A stretch of 14,521 bases of DNA. It comes from Colimorpha_A sp964630635. Its GTDB lineage: Bacteria > Bacillota > Clostridia > Oscillospirales > CAG-272. The stretch's first letter is position 1. The number at the start of each line of letters is the position of its first letter. Below are positions 1 through 6,865 of this stretch, one piece after another. Under the pieces are notes generated by a model. It did no database searches. It was given only the letters and a program-made list of their open reading frames with translations, and was not told the DNA's origin. The stretch is from NCBI GenBank assembly GCA_964630635.1, contig CAZVVM010000042.1, forward strand, positions 1-14,521, written 5' to 3'. Both the position numbers and the translations under genes were made by a program.

Positions 1-38
1 AACCCCTTTCGATTTAAGAAAGTCTTGCAACGTTCCAT

Positions 39-89
39 CGTAGGGACGGGCGTCCCATCGTCCGTAGGGCGGGGGCTTGCTCCCGCCGC
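39..89. repeat. Two adjacent GTAGGG-headed palindromic repeat units
   Basis: The first unit contains GGGACG at 43-48 and CGTCCC at 51-56, flanked by direct CCATCG copies at 35-40 and 55-60. The second unit has arms GGCGGGGGC (68-76) and GCTCCCGCC (79-87), which pair with one G-T wobble around a TT centre. The string GGCTTGCTCCCGCCG of this second unit has a close relative at 1571-1585 in the hdrC-hdrA gap. These look like members of a dispersed intergenic repeat family. They carry no reading frame. Confidence 0.65.
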
Positions 90-140
90 AACTCCCACAC
101 TCGCTTTATTGCAGAGATTAAAACGCTTATCAACGTATTT

Positions 141-166
141 GTAGGGGGCGACGTCCTCGACGCCCC
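141..166. repeat. GTAGGG palindromic repeat, copy 1
   Basis: A 26-bp unit with outer arms GGGGCG and CGCCCC and a nearly symmetric core. It recurs at 1429-1456, where the only difference is two extra G bases in the G run. Finding the same non-coding string twice within 1.3 kb, both times just upstream of hdr genes, marks it as a repeat element and not a chance palindrome. Confidence 0.8.
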
Positions 167-204
167 GTTATACGGTGAGGATTTTTAATACGAAAAAGAT
201 AAAA

Positions 205-221
205 CGCCTATTATATAGGCG
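205..221. other. Perfect 7-bp inverted repeat upstream of hdrB
   Basis: CGCCTAT (205-211) and ATAGGCG (215-221) form a perfect stem around TAT. On the + strand the stem is followed by A-rich sequence, so it is not a terminator for rightward transcripts. Read on the minus strand it is followed by a T-rich tract, but no minus-strand gene ends here. It could be an operator over a weak -10 box, a leader hairpin of hdrB, or an old terminator. Function is unresolved. Confidence 0.35.
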
Positions 222-265
222 GCGCAAAAAATGATTCCCAAACAAATACAAAAAGGAAAAATCTT

Positions 266-1042
266 ATGACATACAGTTATTACCCCGGCTGTACTCTTAA
301 AACGAAAGCAAAGGAGCTTGACAGAAGTGCGCGTCTGTGTGCTGAGGCACTCGGCGCGAATTTACGCGAACTTGATAATTGGCAGTGTTGCGGCGGCGCG
401 TATACCGCATCGAGCGACGAAATTGCAACGAAGCTTTCCTCGGTCCGCGCTCTCCTTGAAGCCGAGAGCAAGGGCGAGGATATAATCACTCTCTGCTCCG
501 CTTGCCATAACGTTCTTAAAAGAGTACGTAACGATCTGATAAACGATACGGATTTCGCGTTTAAGGTCAATAATTACGTCAAGCCCGAAAATCCCTTTGA
601 GGGAAAGACGAGAGTGATCCACTTCCTCGAATTTCTCCGCGACGAGGTCGGCTTTGACGTTCTCCGCGAAAAGGTCGTAAATCCCTTCACGGGCAAGAAG
701 ATAGCGGCGTATTACGGCTGCCTGCTTCTCCGTCCGTCTGGCATAATGGATATGGACGATCCCGAAAACCCGAAAATACTTGAGGATTTCATCCGCGCTA
801 TCGGCGGCGAGCCCGTCATTTATCCGTACAGAAACGAATGCTGTGGCGGGTACGTTACGCTCGAGGATAAGATGGCAACGGTAAAGAAGAGCGAAAAGAT
901 AGTCGCATCTGCCGTCGGCTTCGGTGCCGATATAATGATAACCGCTTGCCCGCTTTGCCTATACAATCTTGAGAGCGCAGGCGCAGAGGTTAAATACTTC
1001 ACCGAGCTTTTGGCAACGGCTCTCGGAATCACGGAGGCGTAA
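266..1042 (+). CDS. hdrB: Heterodisulfide reductase subunit B-like protein (two CCG domains)
   Basis: A soluble iron-sulfur subunit of 258 residues, about the usual HdrB length. It carries two complete cysteine-rich CCG domains: C9, C41-C42, C77, C80, and C152, C192-C193, C228, C231. In characterised HdrB each such set holds a noncubane [4Fe-4S] cluster, and the pair reduces the CoM-S-S-CoB disulfide in methanogens. Bacteria of this type are not expected to make those coenzymes, so the disulfide or protein acceptor here is unknown. In sulfate reducers DsrC has been proposed, but no dsrC is present in this window. The start follows AAGGAA at 253-258. hdrC follows one base after the stop. It is probably a cytoplasmic terminal electron-transfer subunit of the Hdr-Flx complex; a direct hand-off to the downstream fumarate reductase is inference. 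Confidence 0.92.
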   Translation: MTYSYYPGCTLKTKAKELDRSARLCAEALGANLRELDNWQCCGGAYTASSDEIATKLSSVRALLEAESKGEDIITLCSACHNVLKRVRNDLINDTDFAFKVNNYVKPENPFEGKTRVIHFLEFLRDEVGFDVLREKVVNPFTGKKIAAYYGCLLLRPSGIMDMDDPENPKILEDFIRAIGGEPVIYPYRNECCGGYVTLEDKMATVKKSEKIVASAVGFGADIMITACPLCLYNLESAGAEVKYFTELLATALGITEA

Positions 1043-1043
1043 T

Positions 1044-1421
1044 ATGAACCTTAAAGAACAAGTGCTTATAATGAGCGGCGTCGACGTAAGAAAATGTATG
1101 GCTTGCGGAAAATGCTCGGGTGCCTGCCCGTCGTATAACGAGATGGAGTACCATCCTCATCAGTTCGTCTCGATGGTCAAAAAGGGAAATATCGAGCCGC
1201 TTATGAAATCGGAATCGGTATATAAATGCCTGACCTGCTACGCGTGTATCGAAAGATGTCCGCGCGGAGTCGAGCCGGCAAAGCTCATCGAGGTGATACG
1301 GCTCCTATCTGTCCGCCCGCAGGGAAGTAATCATATCAAGGCAGACGATATTCCGTCGCTTCTCGATTCCGAGCTTCCCCAGCAGGCAATCGTGACTGCG
1401 TTCCGTAAGTATAGTAAATAA
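1044..1421 (+). CDS. hdrC: Heterodisulfide reductase subunit C-like ferredoxin
   Basis: A 125-residue protein with two classic [4Fe-4S] motifs: C18-C21-C24-C28 followed by Pro, and C62-C65-C68-C72 followed by Pro. This is the architecture of HdrC, which wires the HdrA flavin to the CCG clusters of HdrB. The reading frame is open upstream to 969, but that part overlaps hdrB. The ATG at 1044 is preferred because GGAGG sits at 1033-1037 and the start lies just after the hdrB stop, a coupled arrangement. The protein is slightly shorter than many methanogen HdrC proteins. Cytoplasmic, with no membrane segment. It is separated from hdrA by 208 bp rich in hairpins. Confidence 0.92.
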   Translation: MNLKEQVLIMSGVDVRKCMACGKCSGACPSYNEMEYHPHQFVSMVKKGNIEPLMKSESVYKCLTCYACIERCPRGVEPAKLIEVIRLLSVRPQGSNHIKADDIPSLLDSELPQQAIVTAFRKYSK

Positions 1422-1428
1422 TTAACCG

Positions 1429-1456
1429 GTAGGGGGGGCGACGTCCTCGACGCCCC
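1429..1456. repeat. GTAGGG palindromic repeat, copy 2
   Basis: Same unit as 141-166 with two additional G bases in the G run. It begins eight bases after the hdrC stop. Its outer arms GGGGCG and CGCCCC are preserved. Confidence 0.8.
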
Positions 1457-1457
1457 G

Positions 1458-1586
1458 GCTCCCCCTTTGGGGGAGCTCCGCGAAGCGGTGAGAGGGGATT
1501 GAAATGATTTCGGATTACCCTCTCCGTCGGTCTTCGACCGACACCTCTCCCGAAGGGCGAGGCACGGCGTGGCTTGCTCCCGCCGA
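1458..1586. repeat. Composite hairpin-rich intergenic element
   Basis: Several stems in tandem: GCTCCCCC/GGGGGAGC (1458-1465 with 1469-1476), CCGC/GCGG (1478-1481 with 1485-1488), GAGAGGG/CCCTCTC (1490-1496 with 1518-1524), GTCGGTC/GACCGAC (1526-1532 with 1536-1542), and CCTCTCCC/GGGCGAGG (1544-1551 with 1555-1562, one mismatch). Most loops are TTT, TTC or GAA. The last part (about 1566-1585) resembles the unit at 67-88. This has the look of a mosaic, palindrome-built dispersed repeat, not a gene. In RNA it could fold strongly between hdrC and hdrA. Confidence 0.7.
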
Positions 1587-1629
1587 GTAAAAAATTCCCC
1601 ATAACAATCAGTCCGAAAGGAATAAGAAA

Positions 1630-3621
1630 ATGCAAAGAATTGGAGTTTTCGTGTGTCACTGCGGCACGAACATCGCCGCAACTGTCGACGTCAAAGCCGT
1701 AGCCGAGGCGCTTAAATACGAGCCGGGCGTAGTCGTTTCAACGGAGTATCAGTATATGTGCTCCGAGGCAGGACAGGAGCTTATCAAAAATGCGATAAAG
1801 GAAAACGCGCTCACGGGCGTCGTTGTCTGCTCTTGCTCTCCCCGTATGCACGAAGCAACGTTCAGAAAGACGGTCGCGGCGGCGGGACTTAACCCGTATA
1901 TGCTCGAGATCGCAAACATAAGAGAGCAGGTGTCGTGGATACATAAAAACATCGAGGAAGCGACCGAGAAGGCAATAATCCTCGGACGTGCGGCGATCGC
2001 AAAGGTTCATCTTAACGCCCCCCTTACCGCAGGCGAAAGCCCCGTAGTCAAGCGTGCGCTCGTTATCGGCGGTGGTATTGCGGGAATACAGACCGCGCTC
2101 GATATCGCAGAGGCGGGCTTTGAAGTCGACATCGTCGAAAAAAATCCGACGATCGGCGGAAAGATGACCCAGCTCGACAAGACCTTCCCGACCCTCGACT
2201 GTGCCGCTTGTATACTCACGCCGAAAATGGTCGATTGCGCACAGCACGATAAGATAAAAATATACTCCTATTCCGAGGTCAGCGAGGTAAAGGGCTTCGT
2301 CGGAAACTTCGACGTTAAGATTAAGCGCAAAGCGCGCTACGTTGACGAAAACAAGTGTACCGGTTGCGGTCTTTGCACCGAAAAGTGTCCGCAGAAAAAG
2401 GTTCCTAACGAGTTTAACCTCGGACTTGATAACCGCCGCGCGATCTATATCCCCTTCGCGCAGGCAGTGCCGAAGATAGCAACGATCGACGCGGATTACT
2501 GCACGATGCTGAAAAGCGGCAAGTGCGGAGTCTGCTCAAAGGTCTGCACCGCAGGCGCTATCGACTATAAACAAGAGGACACCTTTGTAAACGAAAAATA
2601 CGGCGCTATCGTCGTTGCAACGGGCTTCAACCCCATAAAGCTCGATAAGTACGACGAGTTTGCGTACAGCCAGAGCGCAGACGTTATAACCTCGCTCGAG
2701 CTTGAGCGTCTTATGAACGCGGCAGGCCCGAACGGCGGAACGCTTCTTCGCCCGTCCGATAAAAAGCATCCGCATAGGATCGCATTTATACAGTGCGTCG
2801 GCTCCCGTTGTGACGACGGCAAGGGAAAGAGCTACTGCTCGAAGATCTGCTGTATGTATACGGCGAAGCACGCAATGCTGATAAGAGAAAAATACCCCGA
2901 CACCGAGGTTTACGTATTCTACATCGACGTCCGTACACCCGGAAAGAACTTCGATGAGTTTTACCGCCGCGCGGTCGAGGAATACGGTGTCAACTATATA
3001 AAGGGAATGGTCGGAAAGGTGCTTCCCGAGCCGGACGGTACGCTTACCGTGCGCGCGTCGGATCTATTGAGCGGCGTTCAGCTCAATCTTTCCTGCGACC
3101 TCGTCGTTCTCGCCGCGGCTATCGAGCCCGATAAGAGCGCACGTCCGCTTGCGACAATGCTTACCGCAAGTATGGATACGAACGATTTCTTCACGGAAGC
3201 ACATCCGAAGCTTCGCCCCGTTGAAAGCCCCACGGCAGGAATCTTCCTCTCGGGCGCTTGCCAGGGACCGAAGGATATTCCCGAGACCGTTTCTCAGGCG
3301 TCCGCCTGCGCGGCAAAGGTTATCGGTCTGCTTGCGAAGAACACACTTAAGGGTAATCCCTGCGTAGCGCACAGCGACGAGCTTATGTGTAACGGCTGTT
3401 CGTCGTGTGAAAAGGTATGCCCTTACGGCGCGATCAGCTACTCGGATAAGGAATTCCGCATAAACGGCAAAATGGTGACTCGCCGCGTAGCGAGCGTCAA
3501 CCCTGCCGTATGTCAGGGCTGCGGTGCCTGCACCGTTGCCTGCCCGTCGGGCGCTATGGACCTGAACGGCTTCAGTAATTCTCAAATTATGGCGGAGGTA
3601 GACGCGATATGCAAATGGTGA
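1630..3621 (+). CDS. hdrA: Heterodisulfide reductase subunit A-like flavoprotein
   Basis: A 663-residue HdrA, near the usual length for the form without a fused MvhD. In order: an N-terminal Cys-containing domain (C9, C11, C44, C67, C69), an FAD Rossmann motif GGGIAGIQTA at 147-156, a cysteine group (C191, C194, C203) near the isoalloxazine region, an inserted ferredoxin domain (C243, C246, C249, C253 and C291, C299, C302, C306), a C404/C407/C408 group, a second nucleotide-fold half, and a C-terminal two-cluster ferredoxin (C587-C597 and C628-C638). In HdrA the FAD is the bifurcating centre, splitting a hydride-derived electron pair between ferredoxin and HdrC/HdrB. The start is set by AAAGGAA at 1616-1622. 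flxD overlaps the last 13 bp, matching the known HdrA-MvhD contact. Bifurcation here is inferred from the family. Confidence 0.94.
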   Translation: MQRIGVFVCHCGTNIAATVDVKAVAEALKYEPGVVVSTEYQYMCSEAGQELIKNAIKENALTGVVVCSCSPRMHEATFRKTVAAAGLNPYMLEIANIREQVSWIHKNIEEATEKAIILGRAAIAKVHLNAPLTAGESPVVKRALVIGGGIAGIQTALDIAEAGFEVDIVEKNPTIGGKMTQLDKTFPTLDCAACILTPKMVDCAQHDKIKIYSYSEVSEVKGFVGNFDVKIKRKARYVDENKCTGCGLCTEKCPQKKVPNEFNLGLDNRRAIYIPFAQAVPKIATIDADYCTMLKSGKCGVCSKVCTAGAIDYKQEDTFVNEKYGAIVVATGFNPIKLDKYDEFAYSQSADVITSLELERLMNAAGPNGGTLLRPSDKKHPHRIAFIQCVGSRCDDGKGKSYCSKICCMYTAKHAMLIREKYPDTEVYVFYIDVRTPGKNFDEFYRRAVEEYGVNYIKGMVGKVLPEPDGTLTVRASDLLSGVQLNLSCDLVVLAAAIEPDKSARPLATMLTASMDTNDFFTEAHPKLRPVESPTAGIFLSGACQGPKDIPETVSQASACAAKVIGLLAKNTLKGNPCVAHSDELMCNGCSSCEKVCPYGAISYSDKEFRINGKMVTRRVASVNPAVCQGCGACTVACPSGAMDLNGFSNSQIMAEVDAICKW

Positions 3622-4049
3622 ATAACGAATTCAAGCCGAAAATAGTCGCCTTCTGCTGTAACTGGTGCTCTTATGCCGGCGCCGACCTTGCGGGAACTAA
3701 CCGACTTCAGTATCCCGCCGAGGTGAAGATCATCCGCGTGCCCTGCTCCTGCAGAGTAAACCCGATGTTCATTCTCCGCGCGTTCCAGAGAGGCGCCGAC
3801 GGAGTTATAATCTGCGGATGTCACCCGGGCGACTGCCACTACACGAGCGGTAACTACTACGCGAGAAGAAGAATGACTCTCCTTTTCTCAATGCTCGATT
3901 TCCTCGGCATCGAAAAGGAACGCACGCGCCTTGAATGGGTGTCTGCGGCAGAGGGTCAGAAGTTCGCTCAAACGATGAACGACTTCGTTAAGACCGTGAC
4001 CGAGCTTGGAGAAAACAAGCGTTTGGAGGATCTGCGATGCAAGAAATGA
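3609..4049 (+). CDS. flxD: MvhD/FlxD-like [2Fe-2S] electron-transfer subunit
   Basis: A 146-residue member of the MvhD family (methyl-viologen-reducing hydrogenase delta). It has the family's cysteine set: C16, C17 and C20 near the N-terminus, C46 and C48, then C69, C71 and C76 in a GCHPGDCHY segment. MvhD is the adaptor that passes electrons from an input module (hydrogenase, formate dehydrogenase or FlxABC) into HdrA. Here no hydrogenase large subunit is nearby and the flanking genes are flxCBA, so the input is expected to be NAD(P)H. The ATG lies 13 bp inside hdrA, with a GGAGG site just upstream within hdrA; an alternative ATG two codons later is possible. The gene ends 13 bp inside flxC. 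Confidence 0.92.
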   Translation: MQMVNNEFKPKIVAFCCNWCSYAGADLAGTNRLQYPAEVKIIRVPCSCRVNPMFILRAFQRGADGVIICGCHPGDCHYTSGNYYARRRMTLLFSMLDFLGIEKERTRLEWVSAAEGQKFAQTMNDFVKTVTELGENKRLEDLRCKK

Positions 4050-5020
4050 TGAAAAATAAAGCGATCGAGCTGTTAAGTAACGGCACCGTCGCTCGCGTTC
4101 TCGGCTGGAAAAAGGGCGAGTTTGATTATGATATAACCCCCGCCGTTTTTGAAAGTATCGAGGAAATTGAAAACGAATTTATATATAACTCCCTTTGCTC
4201 GCCTAACCTTTCGAAATATCTCGTAAAGGAAAGCCGCAAAGAGGGAAAAACGCTCATATTCCTTAAGCCCTGTGATTCGTACAGCTTGTCACAGCTTATT
4301 ACAGAGCATAGAGTAGTGAGAGAAAACGTATACGTAGTCGGCATCGAGTGCTACGGCAAGACCGACGCAGACACTATAAAGGCAAAGGGAATCAAGGGAA
4401 TTACGAAGATCACCGAAAACGACGGTGTTCTGAATATCGAAACTCTCTACGGAAACGAAAAAATACCCGTATACGAGGTTCTCCGCGAAAGATGCGTAAA
4501 CTGTAAGAGTAAAAAGCATCCAGTTTACGACGAGCTTATCGGTGAAGAGGGCGAGGTTGTAGATGATTGCGAACGCTTTGACGAGGTGGCGAAGATTGAA
4601 GCGATGACGCCCGAGGAAAGATTTGAATTTTTCCGCGGCGAGCTTTCGCGCTGTATCAGATGTAACGCCTGCCGTAATGCCTGCCCCGCCTGCACCTGCG
4701 AAAAGTGCGTGTTTGATAACGACGCATCGGGCATCGCGCAAAAGGCGGCGTCCGACTCATTTGAAGAAAATATGTTCCACATCATCCGCGCCTTCCACGT
4801 TGCGGGAAGATGTACCGACTGCGGTGAATGCTCCCGCGTTTGCCCGCAGAATATACCGCTTCACCTGCTCAACCGTAAGTTCATAAAGGACATAAACGAG
4901 CTTTACGGCAACTATCAGGCGGGTGAAAATATCGGCAACCGTTCTCCGCTCACCGATTACACGCAGGGCGACGCAGAGCCGAATATCGTCTATGAGAGAG
5001 GAGGAAAGGACAATGCTTAA
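4037..5020 (+). CDS. flxC: FlxC-like iron-sulfur protein with FrhB-like N-terminal part
   Basis: A 327-residue cytoplasmic protein. The first ~170 residues contain a FLKPCDSYSL segment (75-84) and a following VVGIECYGK strand, reminiscent of the coenzyme F420 hydrogenase/dehydrogenase beta-subunit (FrhB) family, plus C153 and C156. The C-terminal half carries two [4Fe-4S] motifs: C206-C209-C212-C216 and C259-C262-C265-C269, each followed by Pro, with extra cysteines C219, C221 and C224 that could hold a further cluster. GGAGG at 4025-4029 is seven bases before the ATG. The gene order D-C-B-A mirrors the flxABCD order reported for Desulfovibrio, which is why it is named FlxC; the C versus B assignment rests mainly on that order. 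Role: electron relay between FlxA/B and FlxD. Confidence 0.78.
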   Translation: MQEMMKNKAIELLSNGTVARVLGWKKGEFDYDITPAVFESIEEIENEFIYNSLCSPNLSKYLVKESRKEGKTLIFLKPCDSYSLSQLITEHRVVRENVYVVGIECYGKTDADTIKAKGIKGITKITENDGVLNIETLYGNEKIPVYEVLRERCVNCKSKKHPVYDELIGEEGEVVDDCERFDEVAKIEAMTPEERFEFFRGELSRCIRCNACRNACPACTCEKCVFDNDASGIAQKAASDSFEENMFHIIRAFHVAGRCTDCGECSRVCPQNIPLHLLNRKFIKDINELYGNYQAGENIGNRSPLTDYTQGDAEPNIVYERGGKDNA

Positions 5021-6032
5021 AATAAAGCTTTCCGAGCTTTCACTTCTCTTTGACGCCCTCTCGGCAAAAAATAAGCTCTACATACCCGCCGACACGAAGG
5101 GCGGAGCGCGTTTTCTTCCTTACGAGAACGGAATGATGATGACAAAGGAGCTTAATACCGTCCGTTCTCCTAAAGACCTTTTCTTCCCGCAGACCGAGAA
5201 CCTTATGGATTTCAAAATAGAGGGTAAGAAGATCGAGGTCATCGACACCCGCGACGAGTGCGAGGATTTCGTTATTTTCGGAGTGCGCGCCTGCGACGTT
5301 CGAAGCTTTGAGGTGCTCGACAGAGTTTTCCTCTCCGAGCCGATCGATACGTATTATAAAAACCGCCGCGAGCACGGCGTTATCGTCTCGCTCGCCTGCA
5401 ACCGTCCCGAGGAGACCTGCTTCTGCTCGACCTTTGATGTCGACTGTGCAAATCCCGAGGGCGACGTTGCGTCCTATATCTGCGGCGACGAGATGTATTT
5501 CGAGCCGCTGACCGAAAAGGGAAGCGAGCTGCTTCTGAATCTCTCTTGCCTCAGCGAGGGAAGCGAAGCGCCCGTCTACGAATGTAAAAGAAATATTTAC
5601 GAGATCAAGTCGAAGCTGCCTCTATCTACCCTTTCTGCCGAGAAATTCGGTAAGAATATGATGGAATACTTCAATTCCGATAAGTGGGATGAGCTTTCGG
5701 AAGCTTGTCTCGGCTGCGGAACCTGCACCTTCGTCTGTCCGACCTGCCAGTGCTACGATATAAAGGACTTCGACACGGGACACGGAATCAAGCGCTTCAG
5801 ATGCTGGGATTCCTGTATGTATTCCGACTTCACGAAGATGGCGCACGGAAATCCCCGTGTGAGCCAGAAGGAGCGCTTCCGTCAGCGCTTTATGCACAAG
5901 CTCGTTTACTATCCTATGAATAACGACGGACTATATAGCTGTGTAGGATGCGGCAGATGTATCAGCAAATGCCCCATTTCGATGAACATAGTAAAGGTAA
6001 TGAAAAAGCTCGGGGAGGGTAAAGATGAATAA
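5013..6032 (+). CDS. flxB: FlxB-like (AsrA/HydB-type) 4Fe-4S dicluster protein
   Basis: A 339-residue protein of the AsrA/HydB family, the Fe-S partner of a flavin NAD(P)H subunit in anaerobic sulfite reductase and sulfhydrogenase. The N-terminal domain has the FGVRACDVRSFEVLD segment (89-103) and CNRPEETCFCSTF (129-141) typical of this family. The C-terminal part has two [4Fe-4S] motifs, C232-C235-C238-C242 and C310-C313-C316-C320, with more cysteines between them (C245, C247, C264, C268). The frame is open upstream, but ATG 5013 is chosen because a purine-rich AGAGGAGG site lies just before it and it overlaps flxC by only 8 bp. flxA overlaps its end by 8 bp, as with the asrA-asrB and hydB-hydG pairs. 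Cytoplasmic electron relay. Confidence 0.86.
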   Translation: MLKIKLSELSLLFDALSAKNKLYIPADTKGGARFLPYENGMMMTKELNTVRSPKDLFFPQTENLMDFKIEGKKIEVIDTRDECEDFVIFGVRACDVRSFEVLDRVFLSEPIDTYYKNRREHGVIVSLACNRPEETCFCSTFDVDCANPEGDVASYICGDEMYFEPLTEKGSELLLNLSCLSEGSEAPVYECKRNIYEIKSKLPLSTLSAEKFGKNMMEYFNSDKWDELSEACLGCGTCTFVCPTCQCYDIKDFDTGHGIKRFRCWDSCMYSDFTKMAHGNPRVSQKERFRQRFMHKLVYYPMNNDGLYSCVGCGRCISKCPISMNIVKVMKKLGEGKDE

Positions 6033-6852
6033 CGAAACGCTTATTCCCGTTATCGGCGTTGTGACCGATATACGGATAGACACCCCCGACGTTAAGACCT
6101 TCCGTGTCGTAACTCCCGAGGGAAATAAGCCCTTTGAGCATATGCCGGGTCAGTGCGCGATGCTTTCGATTCCGGGCGTAGGCGAAGCGATGTTTTCGAT
6201 AACCTCGTCGCCCACGAACACCGAATATATGGAGTTCAGCATCAAAAAGTGCGGATGTCTTACAGACTGGCTTCATAAAATGGAGGTCGGACAGTACGTG
6301 ACCGTGCGCGGCCCGTACGGAAACTATTTCCCCGTCGAGACCGAGCTCAAGGGCAAAAACCTGCTCTTCGTTGCAGGAGGAATCGGACTTGCGCCGCTTC
6401 GCTCGGTAATAAACTACTGCCGCGCAAACCGCGAAAACTACGGCACTATCGACATCGTCTACGGCTCGCGCTCAAAGGACGACCTCGTTGATTATTCCGA
6501 AATAATAAACGAATGGATGACAGAGGCAGGCGTCAGCGTTCACCTGACGATAGACCGCGAGCAGGAGGGCTGGGACGGACACGTCGGATTTGTACCGAAT
6601 TACGTCAAGGAGCTTAACCCCGACGTAAACAAAACCGTTCTCGTCTGCGGACCGCCCATAATGATAAAGTTCACACTTAACGCACTTAAAGAGCTGGGCT
6701 TTACCGAGGAGCAGGTCTATACGACGATGGAGCTTCGTATGAAATGCGGAGTCGGCAAGTGCGGAAGATGCAATATAGGAAGCAAATACGTCTGCAAGGA
6801 CGGCCCCGTTTTCCGCTACGATAAGCTTGGCGCGCTTCCCGACGAATACTGA
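6025..6852 (+). CDS. flxA: FlxA-like FAD/NAD(P)H oxidoreductase with C-terminal [2Fe-2S] site
   Basis: A 275-residue ferredoxin-NADP reductase-family protein, like AsrB, HydG and FlxA. FAD-binding beta-barrel: MPGQCAMLSIPG (40-51) and FSITSSP (57-63), then GPYG at 97-100. NAD(P)-binding fold: GGIGLAP at 118-124 and CGPP at 208-211. The C-terminal cysteines C241, C246, C249 and C257 fit the [2Fe-2S] site of this group. It is the likely NADH entry point of the complex. NADH rather than NADPH is inferred from characterised Flx systems and the nearby NADH sensor Rex; the motif YGSRSKDDL could suit either cofactor. GGGGAGGG at 6012-6019 serves the start. The fumarate reductase genes follow after 13 bp with no terminator. 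Confidence 0.88.
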   Translation: MNNETLIPVIGVVTDIRIDTPDVKTFRVVTPEGNKPFEHMPGQCAMLSIPGVGEAMFSITSSPTNTEYMEFSIKKCGCLTDWLHKMEVGQYVTVRGPYGNYFPVETELKGKNLLFVAGGIGLAPLRSVINYCRANRENYGTIDIVYGSRSKDDLVDYSEIINEWMTEAGVSVHLTIDREQEGWDGHVGFVPNYVKELNPDVNKTVLVCGPPIMIKFTLNALKELGFTEEQVYTTMELRMKCGVGKCGRCNIGSKYVCKDGPVFRYDKLGALPDEY

Positions 6853-6865
6853 TGAGGTAATTACT

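Larger units (their letters stand above)
1..265. other. Intergenic region upstream of hdrB
   Basis: No credible coding region is visible here. The stretch holds three short GC-rich palindromes beginning GTAGGG (listed separately), then an AT-rich tract with an inverted repeat at 205-221. The hdrB ribosome binding site AAGGAA lies at 253-258, seven bases before the start codon. I could not identify a convincing promoter: a TATTAT hexamer at 209-214 could be a -10 box, but no good -35 box sits at the right distance. No Rex-like TTGTNAA dyad is present. Confidence 0.7.
1422..1629. other. Repeat-filled gap between hdrC and hdrA
   Basis: A 208-bp non-coding gap inside an otherwise tightly packed operon. 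It contains a second copy of the 141-166 repeat, then a run of small perfect or near-perfect hairpins, and ends with AAAGGAA at 1616-1622, the hdrA ribosome site. No clear sigma-70 promoter was found in it. Minus-strand frames crossing it also run through hdrC and show no family features. Confidence 0.75.

Noticed and set aside
205..221. Rho-independent terminator of an upstream gene on the + strand
   Set aside because: The stem is followed by A-rich, not T-rich, sequence on the + strand, and no gene end is visible upstream in the window.
1..265. Rex operator or riboswitch upstream of hdrB
   Set aside because: No TTGTNAA-type dyad was found, and the small hairpins do not match any riboswitch fold I can recognise.
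39..1586. CRISPR-like array from the repeated GTAGGG units
   Set aside because: Units are few, differ in sequence, have no regular spacers and are interrupted by hdrB and hdrC. No cas gene is present.
1331..1681. Minus-strand frames across the hdrC-hdrA gap as a possible small gene
   Set aside because: They overlap the ends of both hdr genes and are made mostly of repeat hairpins, with no plausible protein features.
3609..6852. Hydrogenase or formate dehydrogenase as the input module for HdrA
   Set aside because: No NiFe large-subunit CxxC pairs, no FeFe H-cluster motif and no molybdopterin enzyme are encoded; the input genes are FlxC, FlxB and FlxA-like.
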